64,000 bases of DNA from Diadophis punctatus similis (GCA_023053685.1 JALIGW010000014.1:16991590-17055589), one strand, 5' to 3'; numbered from the stretch's first letter, positions 23,391-35,500 are shown. A program made the numbers and translations. Notes: a model not told the origin generated them from the letters alone.

Positions 23391-24146
23391 TGTTACGCTT
23401 AGCTTCAGGTAAAGATAACAGCGCATCTCACGTATTGTGTTTTTCATATGTCATATAAGAAGACGGCTTAATTAGGTGTGAATGCAAAATCCCACCCATT
23501 TACTAACTGAAGAAAAGCAGGTCCTTTCACACCATTGGCTGTGATAGTTGCATGCGGAAATACAAGAGAGATGCAAAGCATGCATTTGTAGTGAAAATGT
23601 AACTCATCAAGAGGTTGCACTGCAGGGCTCTGTTTCCCATTGTGATTTAAAAAAGAAAGAAAAGACCAGAAGGAAAAGCCATTTGAATCCCTGCAGACAT
23701 GCATTAAAGAGCAGGGTTCTGTAATGCCTCTCCCTTCTTGGGTATTAACCAGCAGGCACCCCTCCTCCTGTACCATGCTAAATCATGAGTAATTAGCTCT
23801 TATGGGGATTTTTGATGTACTCTCAATTCACACTAAAGTGGGAAAAGCACTTATTAGACAAGAGTATTTAATGTAATGACTCCGCCAAGGGATTTCCCAT
23901 TCCTCCCCTGTGTTCCATCCAAAACCTGCCTCTGCTGACTCATAAACAGGCAACTACTATTCCTGGGAAGAGCCCAGGTGCGACATCAGAGCAAGGAGGC
24001 TCCACACACCCCACCTGCTTCTGCTGAGTGGCAGCAGGCAGGGCGACCCTGGGTGGCTTCACCCTTGAGCATGATCTGGGCCTTGATGGAGTTCTCCATC
24101 TCCATCAGCCTGATTGCTACGGAATCCCTTCTGTCTGTCATCTGAT
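23391..24146. other. no recognised feature
   Basis: No coding signature or repeat family recognised. Confidence 0.35.
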
Positions 24147-24153
24147 TGCTTTA

Positions 24154-25030
24154 TAAGGTGACCAATCGTCCTCCTTTAGGGAGGACAGTCCTTTTGTAAG
24201 TTCTGTCCTCCCTCAAAAAGTGTCCTCCTACATCTCCTCCTTTTCGATATTTGAAGACTAATCTGTTGCGCGTTATGTAACGTATTTGTATTTGACATAA
24301 CGATTCATCAAGGCTCGGTACAGTGCGGTATAAGACGGGATTATGAGACACATGTGCTCCGCACGGGAGACCTTGAGAGAGAGTGCTGCGCGCAAGGACA
24401 GATATTGAATCTTGTGTTGAGTTTTTATCTAAAGAAATGCCAGACATTAAAATAGACGACAATTGTCTCTGAAGAAATTAGAAGACTGAATGTATATTTA
24501 AATTCTGAAAAATTAATACAATGGGAAAATCAACACGTTGAAATTGATAAAAGATGGGTGGATATTTTCAGCCATTTCAAAAATGAACATATTCCATGTG
24601 AAAATTTATTTATACTTGTTCAATTTACGTTGTTCTGCCCTGGAACTAATGCAGCAGTTGAAAGAGTTTTTTCAATTGCTAATGATTTTGGGACAAGTGA
24701 GAAATCGAGATTGAATGTTGATACTCTAGCTGCAGCACTTGCCGTAAAATTCAATATGAAGGATATTTCTTGTTCAGATATTTCCAATATATTGTTAGAA
24801 GATGATACATTGACAAAAAATATTAATTCAACGGAAAAGTACTCATTTAAATAATAATTAACAGGCATGTAAGCATAATTACAATATAACATGGTTACAA
24901 ATGTTTTTATTATGCATATATCATATTATAGTGTATTATTGTTGCAATGAATAAAATGTTTCTTTTATTTACGACATTTTCCCCCAATTTATTTGTCCTC
25001 CTTTTCATTGTAAAAAAGTTGGTCACCTTA
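24154..25030 (+). mobile_element. internally deleted hAT transposon (877 bp)
   Basis: Ends TAAGGTGACCA and TGGTCACCTTA are perfect 11-bp inverted repeats. TGCTTTA flanks both sides (24147-24153 and 25031-25037), a 7-bp match close to the 8 bp expected. Subterminal GTCCTCC motifs repeat at both ends. Between them remains only the 3' end of a transposase gene (24558-24854 and upstream to about 24450). Confidence 0.8.
24558..24854 (+). pseudogene. hAT transposase C-terminal (dimerisation) domain remnant
   Basis: This 98-residue frame contains PGTNAAVERVFSIANDF followed by EKSRLNVDTLAAALAVKFNM. That is the signature of the hAT C-terminal dimerisation domain, where E-R-x-F-S and the following Leu-rich helix are conserved. 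The same frame remains readable upstream to about 24450. The ATG at 24558 is only the first Met in the surviving part, and the DDE catalytic core and zinc finger are absent. It lies inside a copy with inverted repeats, so this is a deletion derivative, not a working gene. Confidence 0.8.
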
Positions 25031-25104
25031 TGCTTTAGGCTGATTAAAACATGTAAAGTTGTTCCTGGCAGGAACAAGAAATTGGAGGGGAAGCAAATGC
25101 CCCT

Positions 25105-25580
25105 TCATCCTGGTCACCACACTATAAAAAAGATGTTGAGACTCTAGAAAGAGTGCAGAGAAGAGCAACCAGGATGATTAGGGGACTGGAGACTAAAACA
25201 TATGAAGAGCGGTTACAGGAACTGGGCATGGCTAGTCTAGTGGAGAGAAGGACCAGGGGAGACATGAGTCTTCCAATATTTGAGGGGCTGCCACAGAGAG
25301 GAGGGGGTCAAGCTGTTTTCCAAAGCACGTGAAGGTCAGACAAGGAATCATGAACTGAACAAGGAGAGATTCAACTTAGAAATAAGGAGGAATTTTCTGA
25401 CAGTGAGAACAATCAACAATGGAACAGAAGTTGCCTTCGAAAGCTGTGGGAGCTTCATCACTGGAGGCTTTCAAGAAGGGACTGGACTGCCATCTGTCAG
25501 AAATGGTGTAGGGTTTCCTGCTTGGGTGTGGGATTGGACTAGATGACCTACAAGGTCCCTTCCAACTCTGTTAATCTAAT
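25105..25580 (+). pseudogene. CR1 LINE ORF2 C-terminus plus 3' UTR
   Basis: Begins in the conserved block GGTCACCACACTATAAAAAAG. It continues through QRRATRMIRGLE-type codons and GGAGAGAAGGACCAGGGG. It ends in GGACTAGATGACCTACAAGG and CCCTTCCAACTCTGTTAATC. Frames are broken. Parallel to 1480-2012. Confidence 0.8.
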
Positions 25581-26026
25581 GTAATCCTTGCAAAGGACAG
25601 CTCCCCAAAGGGGAGCAAAATCACACCTTCCCCCGGCTCTTTAGACCTCCATGCATGCACCTTGAGGAAATGAGGATGCAGGTGGGGAAAGACGAGCCCT
25701 TCTCCATCCATTGCAGGCCTGCATGGCTTTGACTCAGAATGACTCTTTACACAGACCTACTTTTCTGACCATCTGGAAGTCTTCATCTCATGGCCAGGCC
25801 TTCTCTAAGCAACTGGCCCATGCCGGCTCCCAGTCGAGATCTGTTTTACGCATCAGAAAACTTTAGTCGACTTCCGGTGAAAAGATGGCCAACTGACAAC
25901 ACATTCAGGGAAGGATCCCTGAATGGTTTTTCCCTGGACTGGACTTACCAACAGAAGGAACCGGCATTCCTTTAGTTTATATGACTCTCCTGAGCAAGGG
26001 AAAGTCCTAAAATTATCCCACAAGAT

Positions 26027-26352
26027 CAGAGGTGGGTCTCTTGCTTACCGATGCCGGTGCGCTGCGCGCACATCTCCACGTTTCAGGCGCGTTTCACGTG
26101 ATTTTGCTTCTGTGCATGCGCAAAAGCAAAATCACGCCAAAATCTCACAAGGGGATGCGCGCAAGAGAGAGATTTCAGCATGATTTTGCTTCCGCGCATG
26201 CGCAGAAGCAAAATCACCCAAAAATTCTCAGAAAAAGATGGTGACGCACGTGACGGACTGGCGGAGAGGGCTCCAGAGCAGTCGCATGCAAATTGCGCAA
26301 CGCTCCCTACCAGAGCTACGCACTGGACAGCTCCGGCAGGAACCCACCTCTG
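26027..26352. mobile_element. hAT-like foldback MITE (326 bp)
   Basis: Starts CAGAGGTGGGTCTCTTGC and ends GGCAGGAACCCACCTCTG. Flanks CACAAGAT (26019-26026 and 26353-26360) are a perfect 8-bp duplication. Contains two GCGCATGCGCAGAAGC-type modules. Confidence 0.9.
26193..26204. promoter_or_regulatory. NRF1 consensus-like palindrome in MITE
   Basis: CGCGCATGCGCA fits YGCGCAYGCGCR exactly, in the same module as in the other family members. Confidence 0.45.
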
Positions 26353-26960
26353 CACAAGATCCTCCGATAGAGCAAAGGTCTGCAAGTAGCTTCAGGAGTT
26401 GTGCTTCGAACCAGCCCATGTGCCGAAAGCTGGGGTGGGCAGGGCTGTAAACAGTTTGTTGTTGAAGAAGCAGCCATTTTGGAATTTATTTTTCAAACGG
26501 ACAGCAAGTTCATTTCTTAATCATTTTTAAGGACCATTAATCTTTATTAAGCTAAAAGAGGCTCTCTTTAGCCACAGCCTGTTATTCCTTTTCGAAGATC
26601 TACGCCATTTTGGGTATTTCTGTAAAACAATAAGGAAGAAGGCTGCTGAAGGCAAGCTAAAATAGTGATGTGTTGGAGTATCTTTTAAAAAAAAAGTTGA
26701 TGGAGAAATATAAGGGCAGAAAGTTGTGGTTCTAGTTTATTATTTTTAGTAATTTGTAGCTTGGTCTGCTTTGCTGTGAGTGGCTAAAACTTTCTGATTT
26801 TTATTATTCCTGATTGGCCAGCAATTCTTAAGTGACTTACAAAAAAGCTACTCTTTGACTAAAGAGGGGGTTAAGAAGGTGGAGGAGCAAATTATTAGAG
26901 ATGTATTTGAAAAAACTTTAAATAAAATCCATCAGTTCATAGATCAGCTATGCTCCAAGG

Positions 26961-27317
26961 GTGTTTAAAAAAAACCCTACTCAAACTACTTCAGAGATAC
27001 AAATATGTATAGAAAGTTACCAACAAATTTCACAAGTAGTTGACAATGCAGAGGAGTCCATCGCAATTTTGAAATATAAACCTGAAACCAATTTTTATTA
27101 TGATGGTTTAAATATAAACCTCCCAACACAATTAAAAGAAGAGCTCCAAGAAAATGTGCAATTTTTAAAAGGACAAGTTTGGGACTTTTTCCTCATGGAC
27201 AATAACAAGGTTGAGGAAATCCTTGAGAAAAAAGAGAAGCTTACAACATTCCAACAAAGAAAAAGATTTTATTCCGTGAAGACAAGCTGGGAGGAAGGAC
27301 TTAAACTTAATGAGTGA
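26961..27317 (+). pseudogene. L1-like ORF1 remnant
   Basis: An open frame of 118 codons rich in Lys, Glu and Gln. Segments such as IESYQQISQVVDNAEESIAI and LKEELQENVQFLKGQ look like a coiled coil. Coding-like sequence in another frame precedes it (KEGVKKVEEQIIRDVFEKTL at about 26860-26930), separated by a break at a run of A near 26968. The pattern fits the N-terminal coiled coil of an L1 ORF1 protein. No RRM or C-terminal domain is left. The first Met is probably not the original start. Confidence 0.45.
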
Positions 27318-28375
27318 ATTGGAATTAGGGTGAATTTTTAGCAGTCTGATATTTGTAATTTTTCAAAGTCTTAATCTAAAGTTTGAAAATATGTTTTCCT
27401 TTATATATAATGCTTAAGTAATTCCTAATGTTTGTAAAATATTATTGAAAGTGTATTTGAAAATATCTATATTAAGAGAAAGTTAAAGAAAAAGATGTAT
27501 TAGCTTAAATAAAAGTTTAGAGTTTTAAAAAGGATGTATACAAGAGGAAAAAATTATTCTATGTGGGTAACTTGGAGGAGTGATCTAAATTTAATGAGCT
27601 AATTGGAGTTAGTTGGAATTGTATTGGTCTGAAAGAGAACTTTAAAGTATGTATGTTAAAAGGAAGTTTAAAAAGATGTATTAGAATGTTTTGATTTTAG
27701 AAATGTTTTTAAAGAAAAGTTTAGCATTTTAAAATGGATAAAAAAAGTATGTTTCCCTTTAAGGTTAAAGAATCTGAAAGAATACAGTGAATTTTGTTGA
27801 TATAAATGATGATAGTTTATAAAGACTATTAAGTGCAAATAGAAATACATATTATTTCCATAGCAAGGAAGATAAAGCAGAAATGGTTAAATCGATTGTT
27901 CTATTCAAAGAGGAGAATATATTTAATTATGTTTTTTATATGGATATCACTTCTGGATTTTGTGCTTATGATGAAAAAAAAATTAAACGTTGACTTTGGT
28001 TTTGCCAATTAGATAGATTTGTTGTTATAGAAATGGCTAATTACGTATATATTAATGTGTAAAAGTAAAAAGTTGAGGCTGTAATGTTATTATCTTGTAC
28101 TGCGCTAAAAAGAAGTCAACACTTCTTTTCTTTCTTCCCTTGTACCTCGTATGTTCTTTCCCTTAATTTCCTATTTTTCCTTTTCTTTGTATTTTATACA
28201 TTGATAAAACAATAAAAGTCATGAGTTAGAAAACTTTAGTTCCAGACCAGGCACTGAGTGGGCCACCAAAGGTCACGGTATTCCAATTTCCATCAGCCTA
28301 AGCAAGACCCCAAATGAGGAAAGATTCTAAACTCTTCACTGATTTTCCTCTATTTAAAAAAATCCAAACATTTAG

Positions 28376-28446
28376 AACATAGAATAATAGGGTTGGAAGG
28401 GACCTTGGGGGTCTTCTAGTCCAATACCCCCACCCAGGGCAGGAGA
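28376..28446 (-). mobile_element. CR1 LINE 3' end stub
   Basis: GAACATAGAATAATAGGGTTGGAAGGGACC followed by TCTAGTCCAATACCCCCACC, a minus-strand CR1 terminus of about 70 bp. Confidence 0.7.
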
Positions 28447-30591
28447 AAATTTACCAGGAAAAATAATCCACTGACTTTGATTGGATCAGCACCTCTGCAG
28501 CTTCAGGCTGTCCATGTCGGGGCTGAATGTGCAGTGCATTGTTTGTCATTGTTTCCATCATCCTGATGTGTAACGGATACAGCACCTAAGTGCAGATTAG
28601 AGAAAAGCGGAGATGAAAGGAGACTACCCAAATTGTCCATGTGTTCCTCACCCTCTCAGAGTGTGCTTTGCACCTAGCAGGTTCAAAGGTTTCACATTCA
28701 GCTCCTATCAGAAGTTCCTGGTGAGTGCAGCTTTTATTAAGAACGGAGGAAAGGCTAGTTTGTCAGAGAACAGGTCAGCCTCCTCACTGGGCTTACCACA
28801 AATGTCCCTGGATGTTTCTCCTGGCCTTTCCAGCAGGAGGAGGAGGACATGGCAATTTAAAGTATTAAGTTTCTCCCAACATTCCTCAGATAGTTTCTCT
28901 GAATCAAACCCTCCACATTCACCTTGAAATTGTACTTTCAATGGAAGCACAAACTTCTGTAACTTTTGGAAAGAAAGGATAACACCAACAACAACTGCGG
29001 CCACCTTAAATGACCATCTCAGGACAAAATTGTTTTTAAGTAACATGGGTCTCTTGGGAAGTGAGACTACCTTGGCGTGGGTGCTTTTTGTTGGAATAAC
29101 AGGATTGTGGAAGGGTCAGATAAGGACAACAGAGTCACCAAGGTTATTAATTTTGTATATTTTATCAACTGTATTAACTTTTACTGCTCCTGTTCCTTTA
29201 TGAGACTTCTGGTTCATCCTGAATCTCACTGACCTTAAAACCCACAGCTCAGAACCAGATAATGGTGGGAATGTCTTGAATTCCTCCACCCATTTTGCCT
29301 GTCTGGTTTGCTATTGTAATTAAAAGATGGTGGCCTCCACTTGTGATATTTGTGGAGTGTTGGGAATCCTCATGCTTCCATTCTAGGTTGAGCCTGGGGT
29401 GGGATTCTCTAGTGCATCCTCTGGAAGATGCTAGGGCCCCTTCATATATCCTCAAAATAACTCTTTGGACATTTTACTACCTGTTTATCTGGGTGTTCGG
29501 CTTTCCCAAAGTAAAGGCAAGTGGCCTCAGAACAGAGTGCCTGGAGGATGAACCTCTGAACGATCTTGTGGTTCTACAAGTGGCTTGGCCACACCAGTCT
29601 TTGCTTAGAGTAGCACCAACTGGGGCTGGCTGAGAAACATTTAGGCCAGGGGTCTCTAGGATCTGAAGCAAGGAAGCCCAAGGCCATAGAAGCCCAGGGC
29701 AGTGTGAGTAGGAGAACCAATGGCCCATAACAGCCTTCAAAAGGAAGCGAAGGAGAACAAGAAGTGGCCATTCCTGGAAAGGATCAAAACAATAGCCTTA
29801 TCCCAAAGGCCTCCCCTTCACTGGGGTGACCATTTCACCTGTCATCCCAGCAAGAGAGGGAAGAAAGGACTCAAGTCCCCTTGCCTCAAACGCCCCAGAG
29901 AGTTAACTGTGTCATGTGGGTCTCCTGCATTCACGGAATACAGAAGCCACTTTCTCTCGGCTGAAGTCCTTTTCCCATTAGGGCACCAAACTCATTCTGC
30001 TCTCCATCCCTCTCTGAGTTGGCAGGGAATTCTTGCCATCTTGCCATTGCCTTTCTTCCCCCTTTGGTGTCACTGCAATTCCCTCCAAGGTTATAATGAG
30101 ATAGCCCGAACAGAGGTTGCCCTGGATGATGTCAGAACAGAAGGGAAACTCACCTTCAAAATCAAATATCTGTGGATGACACAATAGGTCTCACTCATGC
30201 TTTGGCGGGGCAAGGTGACATTAGAGGCACATGGGCAAGAAAGGTTGCCAGCCCATGTATGTGCTGAGGATGGTTGGAGGGCAGGACATGACCCAACAGT
30301 GCAGACTTTGGAAAAATGTGTCTGGAATCCATGCCTTTCTTATTCTCAAATCTCTGGAATCCATGGATAGATTGTCTCCCTTCCTCTCCCCACTTTCCAC
30401 ACCCATTTTCTTCATGTGAGTGAGGCACAAGCAGTGACAGCAACTTCTTCCATCTCTTGTGCCAACTCTTGCCCACTCTGCCTATAGACCCAGAAGAGAA
30501 GGGGCAAGAAGGCCCTCCCCTCCCCTGACAGAGATACTTGGGCTTTGGAGGCTCACACCTCTTCACCTTTGATTAACCTTTCCCACCCTTC
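28447..30591. other. long stretch with no recognised feature
   Basis: Possibly unique sequence. Opposite-strand frames (28613-28927 and 28708-29046; 29720-30187 and 29978-30184) overlap and show no family signature. I cannot exclude a non-coding exon or conserved non-coding element. Confidence 0.4.
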
Positions 30592-30596
30592 ATGTT

Positions 30597-30925
30597 TGTT
30601 GAGATGAGAATAAAAATCTCATAGAGGCGACATGGATCTTTACTTGGAATTCAGACAGTTAAAATAAAACCGAGATTAAATGTCTAATAGAAAATATTTA
30701 TTTCAGTACAAAAACAATAAATCCTGAATAATTACATCTTTGCTAAGAAAACACGACCATTCAGGTCAAGAGCTAAGACAGAAGATATTAATGGTGGTTT
30801 AGGAATGTAGACATGCGCAAAACATCATATCACATGTTCTGCTTGTATTGGAATGTACCATCATATTAGATTAGGGATGCATCACCCTGCATAGACTCAC
30901 AACTGACAATATTTACACCATGACA
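30597..30925 (-). mobile_element. solo LTR (family A), 329 bp
   Basis: Plus strand begins TGTTGAGATGAG and ends ACCATGACA; flanks ATGTT (30592-30596 and 30926-30930) are a perfect 5-bp duplication. The reverse complement aligns with the LTR at 4213-4539 (ACAACTGACAATATTTAC, GCATCACCCTGCATAGAC, CAAAAACAATAAATC). Orientation is minus by that alignment. Confidence 0.8.
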
Positions 30926-30930
30926 ATGTT

Positions 30931-31624
30931 GGGTTTCTTCTCTTCTTTTGTACCAAGGTCTCAACTCGTCACGCTTGCTGTCAATTCTTGCGTAGGTCAT
31001 CTCCAGATCTTCCTCTTCATTTATAGCAAAGTCTACTTATCCACCACCACTCCTGGCCATCTTTTATTTGCCACAAAGACTTTAGACCCAAGACTGCATT
31101 TTTTTTTACCCCAGAGAGGCAATTTGTGTCTTTTTTTTCCCTTCTAGAGTAAAGCAATAATAAGAAGTCCAAGAAAACTAATCAGGAAAAATGAAACAAA
31201 TGGTATTATTAAAAGACAGTTAACAGAGCCCAATAGACTCCGCTGAAGCTCCCAGGCTAATGGTGATATTGAACAGGAAGATGATTAAGATGTCACCAGG
31301 GAGTTTTAACTGGTCAGCATTAAAATCTTTGGCCCTTTGCCTGTATTGTCGTCTTTGGAACTTCATTAACTTTGGTGAGGCTAATGACTCCTGCAGAAAA
31401 CTATGAGATAGAAAACATGGAGGTTATTTTCAACAGAGCTCTGGCTGTTCTCAGATGGCTTAAACTCTACAAGGTCTTCCATGCAGCTTCTTATGATGAG
31501 CAGTTGATAAAATGCTAGTATATTTGCAGATTGAATCAGAAGTTTTAAAAGATATTGTTGCTGTCAGGGTGAATTTCTGTGATAAAAGTAAATGTTTTCA
31601 ATTATGTTTTTGCTTCAGACAATA
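30931..31624. other. no recognised feature
   Basis: No coding signature or repeat family recognised. Confidence 0.35.
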
Positions 31625-32317
31625 CCTGCTTTGACAACTGATGTACCATTTAAACAGTGGCAAAAAGATATATTGAAATGTGTATGGCAAGGGGAAAAAT
31701 AAAATATAATCTGATAACAAGATGCAAAGAGGGGAGGAGGAGGAGGCTTTGCCAGATTTCAAATTGTATTTTGCAGTCTGGATGAAAGAGTAGATGAGGT
31801 TGAGGAACAGGTGACTTTTGGAGTGAAAAGCTCAATGACCTGAAGTTTGGGTGGCATGAATACTTATGGCACAAGAACATTAAAATTAATGTGGATTTTA
31901 AAAATAGTTTTGTTAGATATATTAAGAATATGGAATAGATATTCCATAAGAGTTCCATAGAAGAAAAACAGCAAAGACAAATGGATGACATGCCAGGAAT
32001 TATTGGAAAACTATCCAGGGGAATATAAAATTAAGTCAAGAGAAGAACCAATAGCAGAAGGATGTAGTTGTGAACGGTTTTCCATTTACAGTTATCAGAA
32101 AGATTCCAAATAGATAATAAGACAAAATTTGAAATACAATTGTGTACCAGTGGTGAACATGCAATTGCTAAAATGTATAACCTTTTGTTGAAATTTGAAC
32201 CAAAAGAAGAATGGGTTACAGAATGTATGATAAAATGAGCTAAGAGTTTTGGCTGTAATGTACAGATGGATCAGTGGGGGGAAATGTCATTAAAAGGGTT
32301 CCAAGTTATATAGTCAT
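31625..32317 (+). pseudogene. L1 LINE ORF2 C-terminal region
   Basis: Plus-strand frames give pieces such as QWQKDILKCVWQGE, then CKERGGGGFALPDFKLYFA and VWMKE, interrupted by stops. They match the conserved K-E-R-G-G-x-G-x-P-D-x-x-x-Y block downstream of the reverse transcriptase in L1-type ORF2. It is heavily degraded. A minus-strand CR1 end follows directly. Confidence 0.65.
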
Positions 32318-32690
32318 AGAACATAGAATAACAGAGTTGGAAGGGATCTTGTAAATCTTGTAGTCCAACCCCTTACTCACGCAGGAGACCCTATACCAGG
32401 GGTCCCCAAACTTGGCAACTTTAAAACTTGTGAACTTCAACTCCCAGAATTCTCCAGCCAGCTGGAGTCTTAAAGTTGCCAAGTTTGAAGACCTCTGCCC
32501 TATACCATTTCTAACGAGTGATTGTCCAATCTCTTCTTAAAAGCCTCACAACTTCTGGAGGCAACTTCTGTTCCACTGATCTGAAATTCCTCCTTATTTC
32601 TAGGTTGGATCTAAGTTAGATCTCTCTTTATTAAGCTTCTGTCAGTTACCTCTTGTCCTGCCGGCAGGTGCTTTGGAGAAAAGGCCGATC
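32318..32690 (-). mobile_element. CR1 LINE 3' end, split by a MITE
   Basis: ACAGAGTTGGAAGGGATCTTG and TAGTCCAACCCCTTACTC before the inserted MITE. After it come CTCTTCTTAAAAGCC, GTTCCACTGATCTGA and CTTGTCCTGCCGGCAGGTGC. All are minus-strand CR1 landmarks. Confidence 0.75.
32397..32497. mobile_element. hAT-type foldback MITE (101 bp)
   Basis: Starts CAGGGGTCCCCAAACTTGGC; arms are complementary to the end AAGTTTGAAGACCTCTG. Flanks CCCTATAC (32389-32396 and 32498-32505) are a perfect 8-bp duplication. Same group as 2391 and 58629. Confidence 0.85.
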
Positions 32691-34016
32691 CCCTCTTCTC
32701 TGTGACAGCATGTCTAACATATCAGAAGAAGTGGATAGAACCCCATTCTGCTTCTGCTCCAGCCCTCACCCTCCATGAAGACACCAGTGGCAAATATGCA
32801 CCAATTGTTGTGTCATCCCAGAAGGTTTTAAAGGTTGGGCAGGAAGGTTTGTCCTTTTAGCCATAACTCAGATTTGGGGGCCAGTTGGCCTGTCTTGGGA
32901 CCACCAGGGAGCAGAACTTTGTGTTTAATTCATGTGCTACCAAAGGAATTGCTCAGGGGGTGGACATTGACCGAAGGTCCATTCCTGCTTTCTCCTCTGG
33001 AAGAAGAGGAGCCCTGGTTGCCTCACTTTCTGTGCACCCTCAACAAGCCAAGGTAGGTTCAGCAGAGATGAGTCCATGGCTAACTTCCAAAGAGTTTTGA
33101 GGAGGAGGGAGTGGTGCCACAGGAACGGCCATCTATAAATGTTGCCCCTCAATGATTATCAGCAATGTTTGCAGAATGCATGTTTGTTTGGTTAGCAGTA
33201 AGTACCACCAAAGCCTGAAGATGAGAGGAGACATTCTCCAGCCCTTGCAAATAAACTTGCAGGCAAATTACAATCCACGTCAACCTTTCTCTGTTGGAGT
33301 TAGTCCATAATTAAAATTTATTTGATAAAATAAATCTTATTTCTCACTGAGTGTTATGGAGAAGCATGTTTAAATTATGACTCTGTTTATCAAATGATCA
33401 TCCAATGCAGCTCCTTTAATGACTTATAGTATAATATGTCATATCATGAGTTGGGAATTAGTAACTGGGTGATACAATGACAAATCGTTCCCTAATGGGA
33501 AAAAAAGGAAATATATTTTAATATTTTTGACTAATTAATCTCCACAAACGTAAATCCTGCTTAGAAGAAGGGAAAGAATTATTAAACATTATTATTAGGC
33601 AGTGGGGTAGATCAAATTTTCAGGCTGCTGATTGCATTAGAAATCTTGAAACCAGGTGATGTGCAGTCGCAAAATGGCTACCAGAAGGCTTGCCAGTACA
33701 TAGCAGGGGTGGCCTCTGAGAAAAAGTGCTCACCTTAGTGTCAGCTCCATGAGGCAGGCAGCCCCACAGGATGTTCTGGGATGGGGGGCCTTAGCCACAG
33801 AATCTTACAAATCTCAGTGAGCTAATTCTCACCCATCCAGAGAATGACAGAGGGGCCAGCCATAGTCTCTTCTTAATAGTACCTCTGTTTTGGAACTTTA
33901 TTATGAGGTCTGAGATAAGCAGGAATGGACAAAGTTTCCTAATTGTCACCTGGTTAAAGAAGTTATAGTCATGAACAGTTCACCCTCTTTCCCCCTCAAG
34001 AAAGCAGTGTCTGGGG
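32691..34016. other. no recognised feature
   Basis: No gene or repeat recognised. AT-rich toward 33300-33600. Confidence 0.4.
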
Positions 34017-34570
34017 CAGTGGTGGGTTCCTACTGGTGCGGTCCACTCTGTAGCACCGGTAGCAGCCCGCTGGTGACGTCACAGTACCGGTGCGGTTGGT
34101 TGCTGGTGCCTGGGTGCTGCCATTTTTTTAAAAAAAGTTTTTAATTTTTTTAAAAAATTTCTTCTGCGCGTGCCCAGAAGCCGAGCTTCCAGCACTGCAC
34201 ATGCGCTGCCTTCCTACCCCACAGTGAGTCCAAGCAGGGGAGGATGGCTGAGGGAGCGCATGAGATGCTGAAAGACGGGCGGCAGGAGTAATCTCCATTC
34301 CCCTCCCTTCAGCAGTCCGAGAAGCCACGAATGCGCGGTGATGATCCCAGGCATTTTCGCATGTTTGAGGCTTCTCGAGCTGCTGAGGGGAGGGGGAATG
34401 GGCAGCAGGACCTATCTCAGTTCCCCTCCCTTCAGCAGTCCAAGAAGCCACACCCACCCAGTCACATGGCCGGCAAGCCATGCCCACCCAGTCACATGGC
34501 TGGCAAACCACACCCACAAAATAAGCCACTCCCACAGAGTGGTAGTAAAAAAATTAGGAACCCGCCCCTG
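34017..34570. mobile_element. hAT-like MITE, long member (554 bp)
   Basis: Starts CAGTGGTGGGTTCCTACTGG and ends AGGAACCCGCCCCTG. It contains the GGTAGCAGCCCGCTGGTGACG module and CTTCTGCGCGTGCCCAGAAG. The flanks GTCTGGGG and GGACAGAT do not match, so the target duplication is lost or one end is rearranged. The GC-rich middle (34200-34450) has internal repeats of TCCCCTCCCTTCAGCAGTC. Confidence 0.7.
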
Positions 34571-35214
34571 GGACAGATGCTGGAGAATTGGAAGGGAGAA
34601 TAAATTCATTTTTTTTAATTGTCACCCAGAAATTCTTTTCACCAGCCCCTCTCAAGTAGACATGGGGATCTGTCTCTTAGGTTTAATCTTGGTTCCTGCT
34701 TACAAGTCAAATGGTTAGTTGCCTCCTTCTTCCCAAAGACGTACCCAAAGTCTTGAGTGTTTATCTGGGAAAGGAGGAGAGCCACCCTGCTGGAGCAGCT
34801 TATGGGGAGGGGAAGGCTCAACATCTTACAATCATTTGGGGGATTGGAGAGAAATGGTTCCTTGCTCTCAGACAAAATTTGGGTTGTGTCCTTGTGGCCA
34901 ATCTCAGGGCAGTGGGAACCTGCAAGGCAGCCATCACACTATCAGCAAAGGGGATCTTGCACTGTCATCTGCGGTGAGTTAATGTGTAGCATAACCTAGA
35001 CCCACTAACAGCACCTGTCCACCTGTGGTCTCCCCAGCATTGGCCTTTTGAGAGTCTGGGTGGGTGAGTGTAACTCTAGTATGACGAATGTGTCTATGAA
35101 ACCATCCCTAAGTCTACAAGACCAGAGAGACGGTATTTCTGGCCTGAGGTTTAGACAGAGGGTAACAAGTAAATTGTGCTTGCTGCTGCCAGCTGTCTCA
35201 GTTCAAAATGGGCA
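34571..35214. other. no recognised feature
   Basis: No repeat or coding signature recognised. Confidence 0.35.
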
Positions 35215-35500
35215 TCTTGCCACAACCAACTCACCACAGCCAACTCATCGTGGTCAACTTACCATGGGCCAACTCACTATGGGACAATTCAACAATTCCA
35301 TTTAATTATTTAAAATATTTTTTTAATTAATTTTTCTCATTCGCATTTCATTTTGTCCCTCCTTTAGCATCCTTTCTTTAATGATTCTATTCCACCATTT
35401 TTCTGATATTAGTGTGACTCTTGTCTGTCAAGAGTTGTCCTGTGGCAAGCTGGCCATGGCAAGTTGAATGTGATGAGTTGGCTGTGGCGAGTTGTCCTAG
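35215..35500. repeat. foldback repeat built of CAACTCAC(C/T)ATGGG units
   Basis: Left arm: CAACCAACTCACCACAGCC, CAACTTACCATGGGCC, AACTCACTATGGGAC. Right arm, inverted: GTTGTCCTGTGGCAAGC, TGGCCATGGCAAGTTG, ATGAGTTGGCTGTGGCG. The AT-rich loop lies at about 35285-35425. Same design as 16195-16765. I cannot assign a superfamily. Confidence 0.6.

Larger units (their letters stand above)
25867..28227 (+). mobile_element. L1-like non-autonomous LINE unit lacking ORF2
   Basis: A perfect 12-bp duplication, AGAAAACTTTAG, flanks the unit (25855-25866 and 28228-28239). The left end reads TCGACTTCCGGTGAAAAGATGGCC, in the style of an L1 5' UTR. The right end reads TTGATAAAACAATAAAAGTC, in the style of a 3' UTR with a polyadenylation signal. 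Between them are an ORF1-like frame and AT-rich sequence, but no reverse transcriptase. A MITE (26027-26352) is inserted near the 5' end. The L1 assignment is inferred; the duplication is seen. Confidence 0.6.

Noticed and set aside
28613..29046. Possible host exon on either strand
   Set aside because: Frames on both strands are open over the same interval, no splice pair or domain recognised; left as unannotated sequence.
29644..29700. CAGGGGTCTCTAGGATC as a hAT-type left end
   Set aside because: No matching right terminus or duplication found nearby.
33702..33740. CAGGGGTGGCC as another MITE start
   Set aside because: No complementary end within 1 kb and the following bases diverge from the family.
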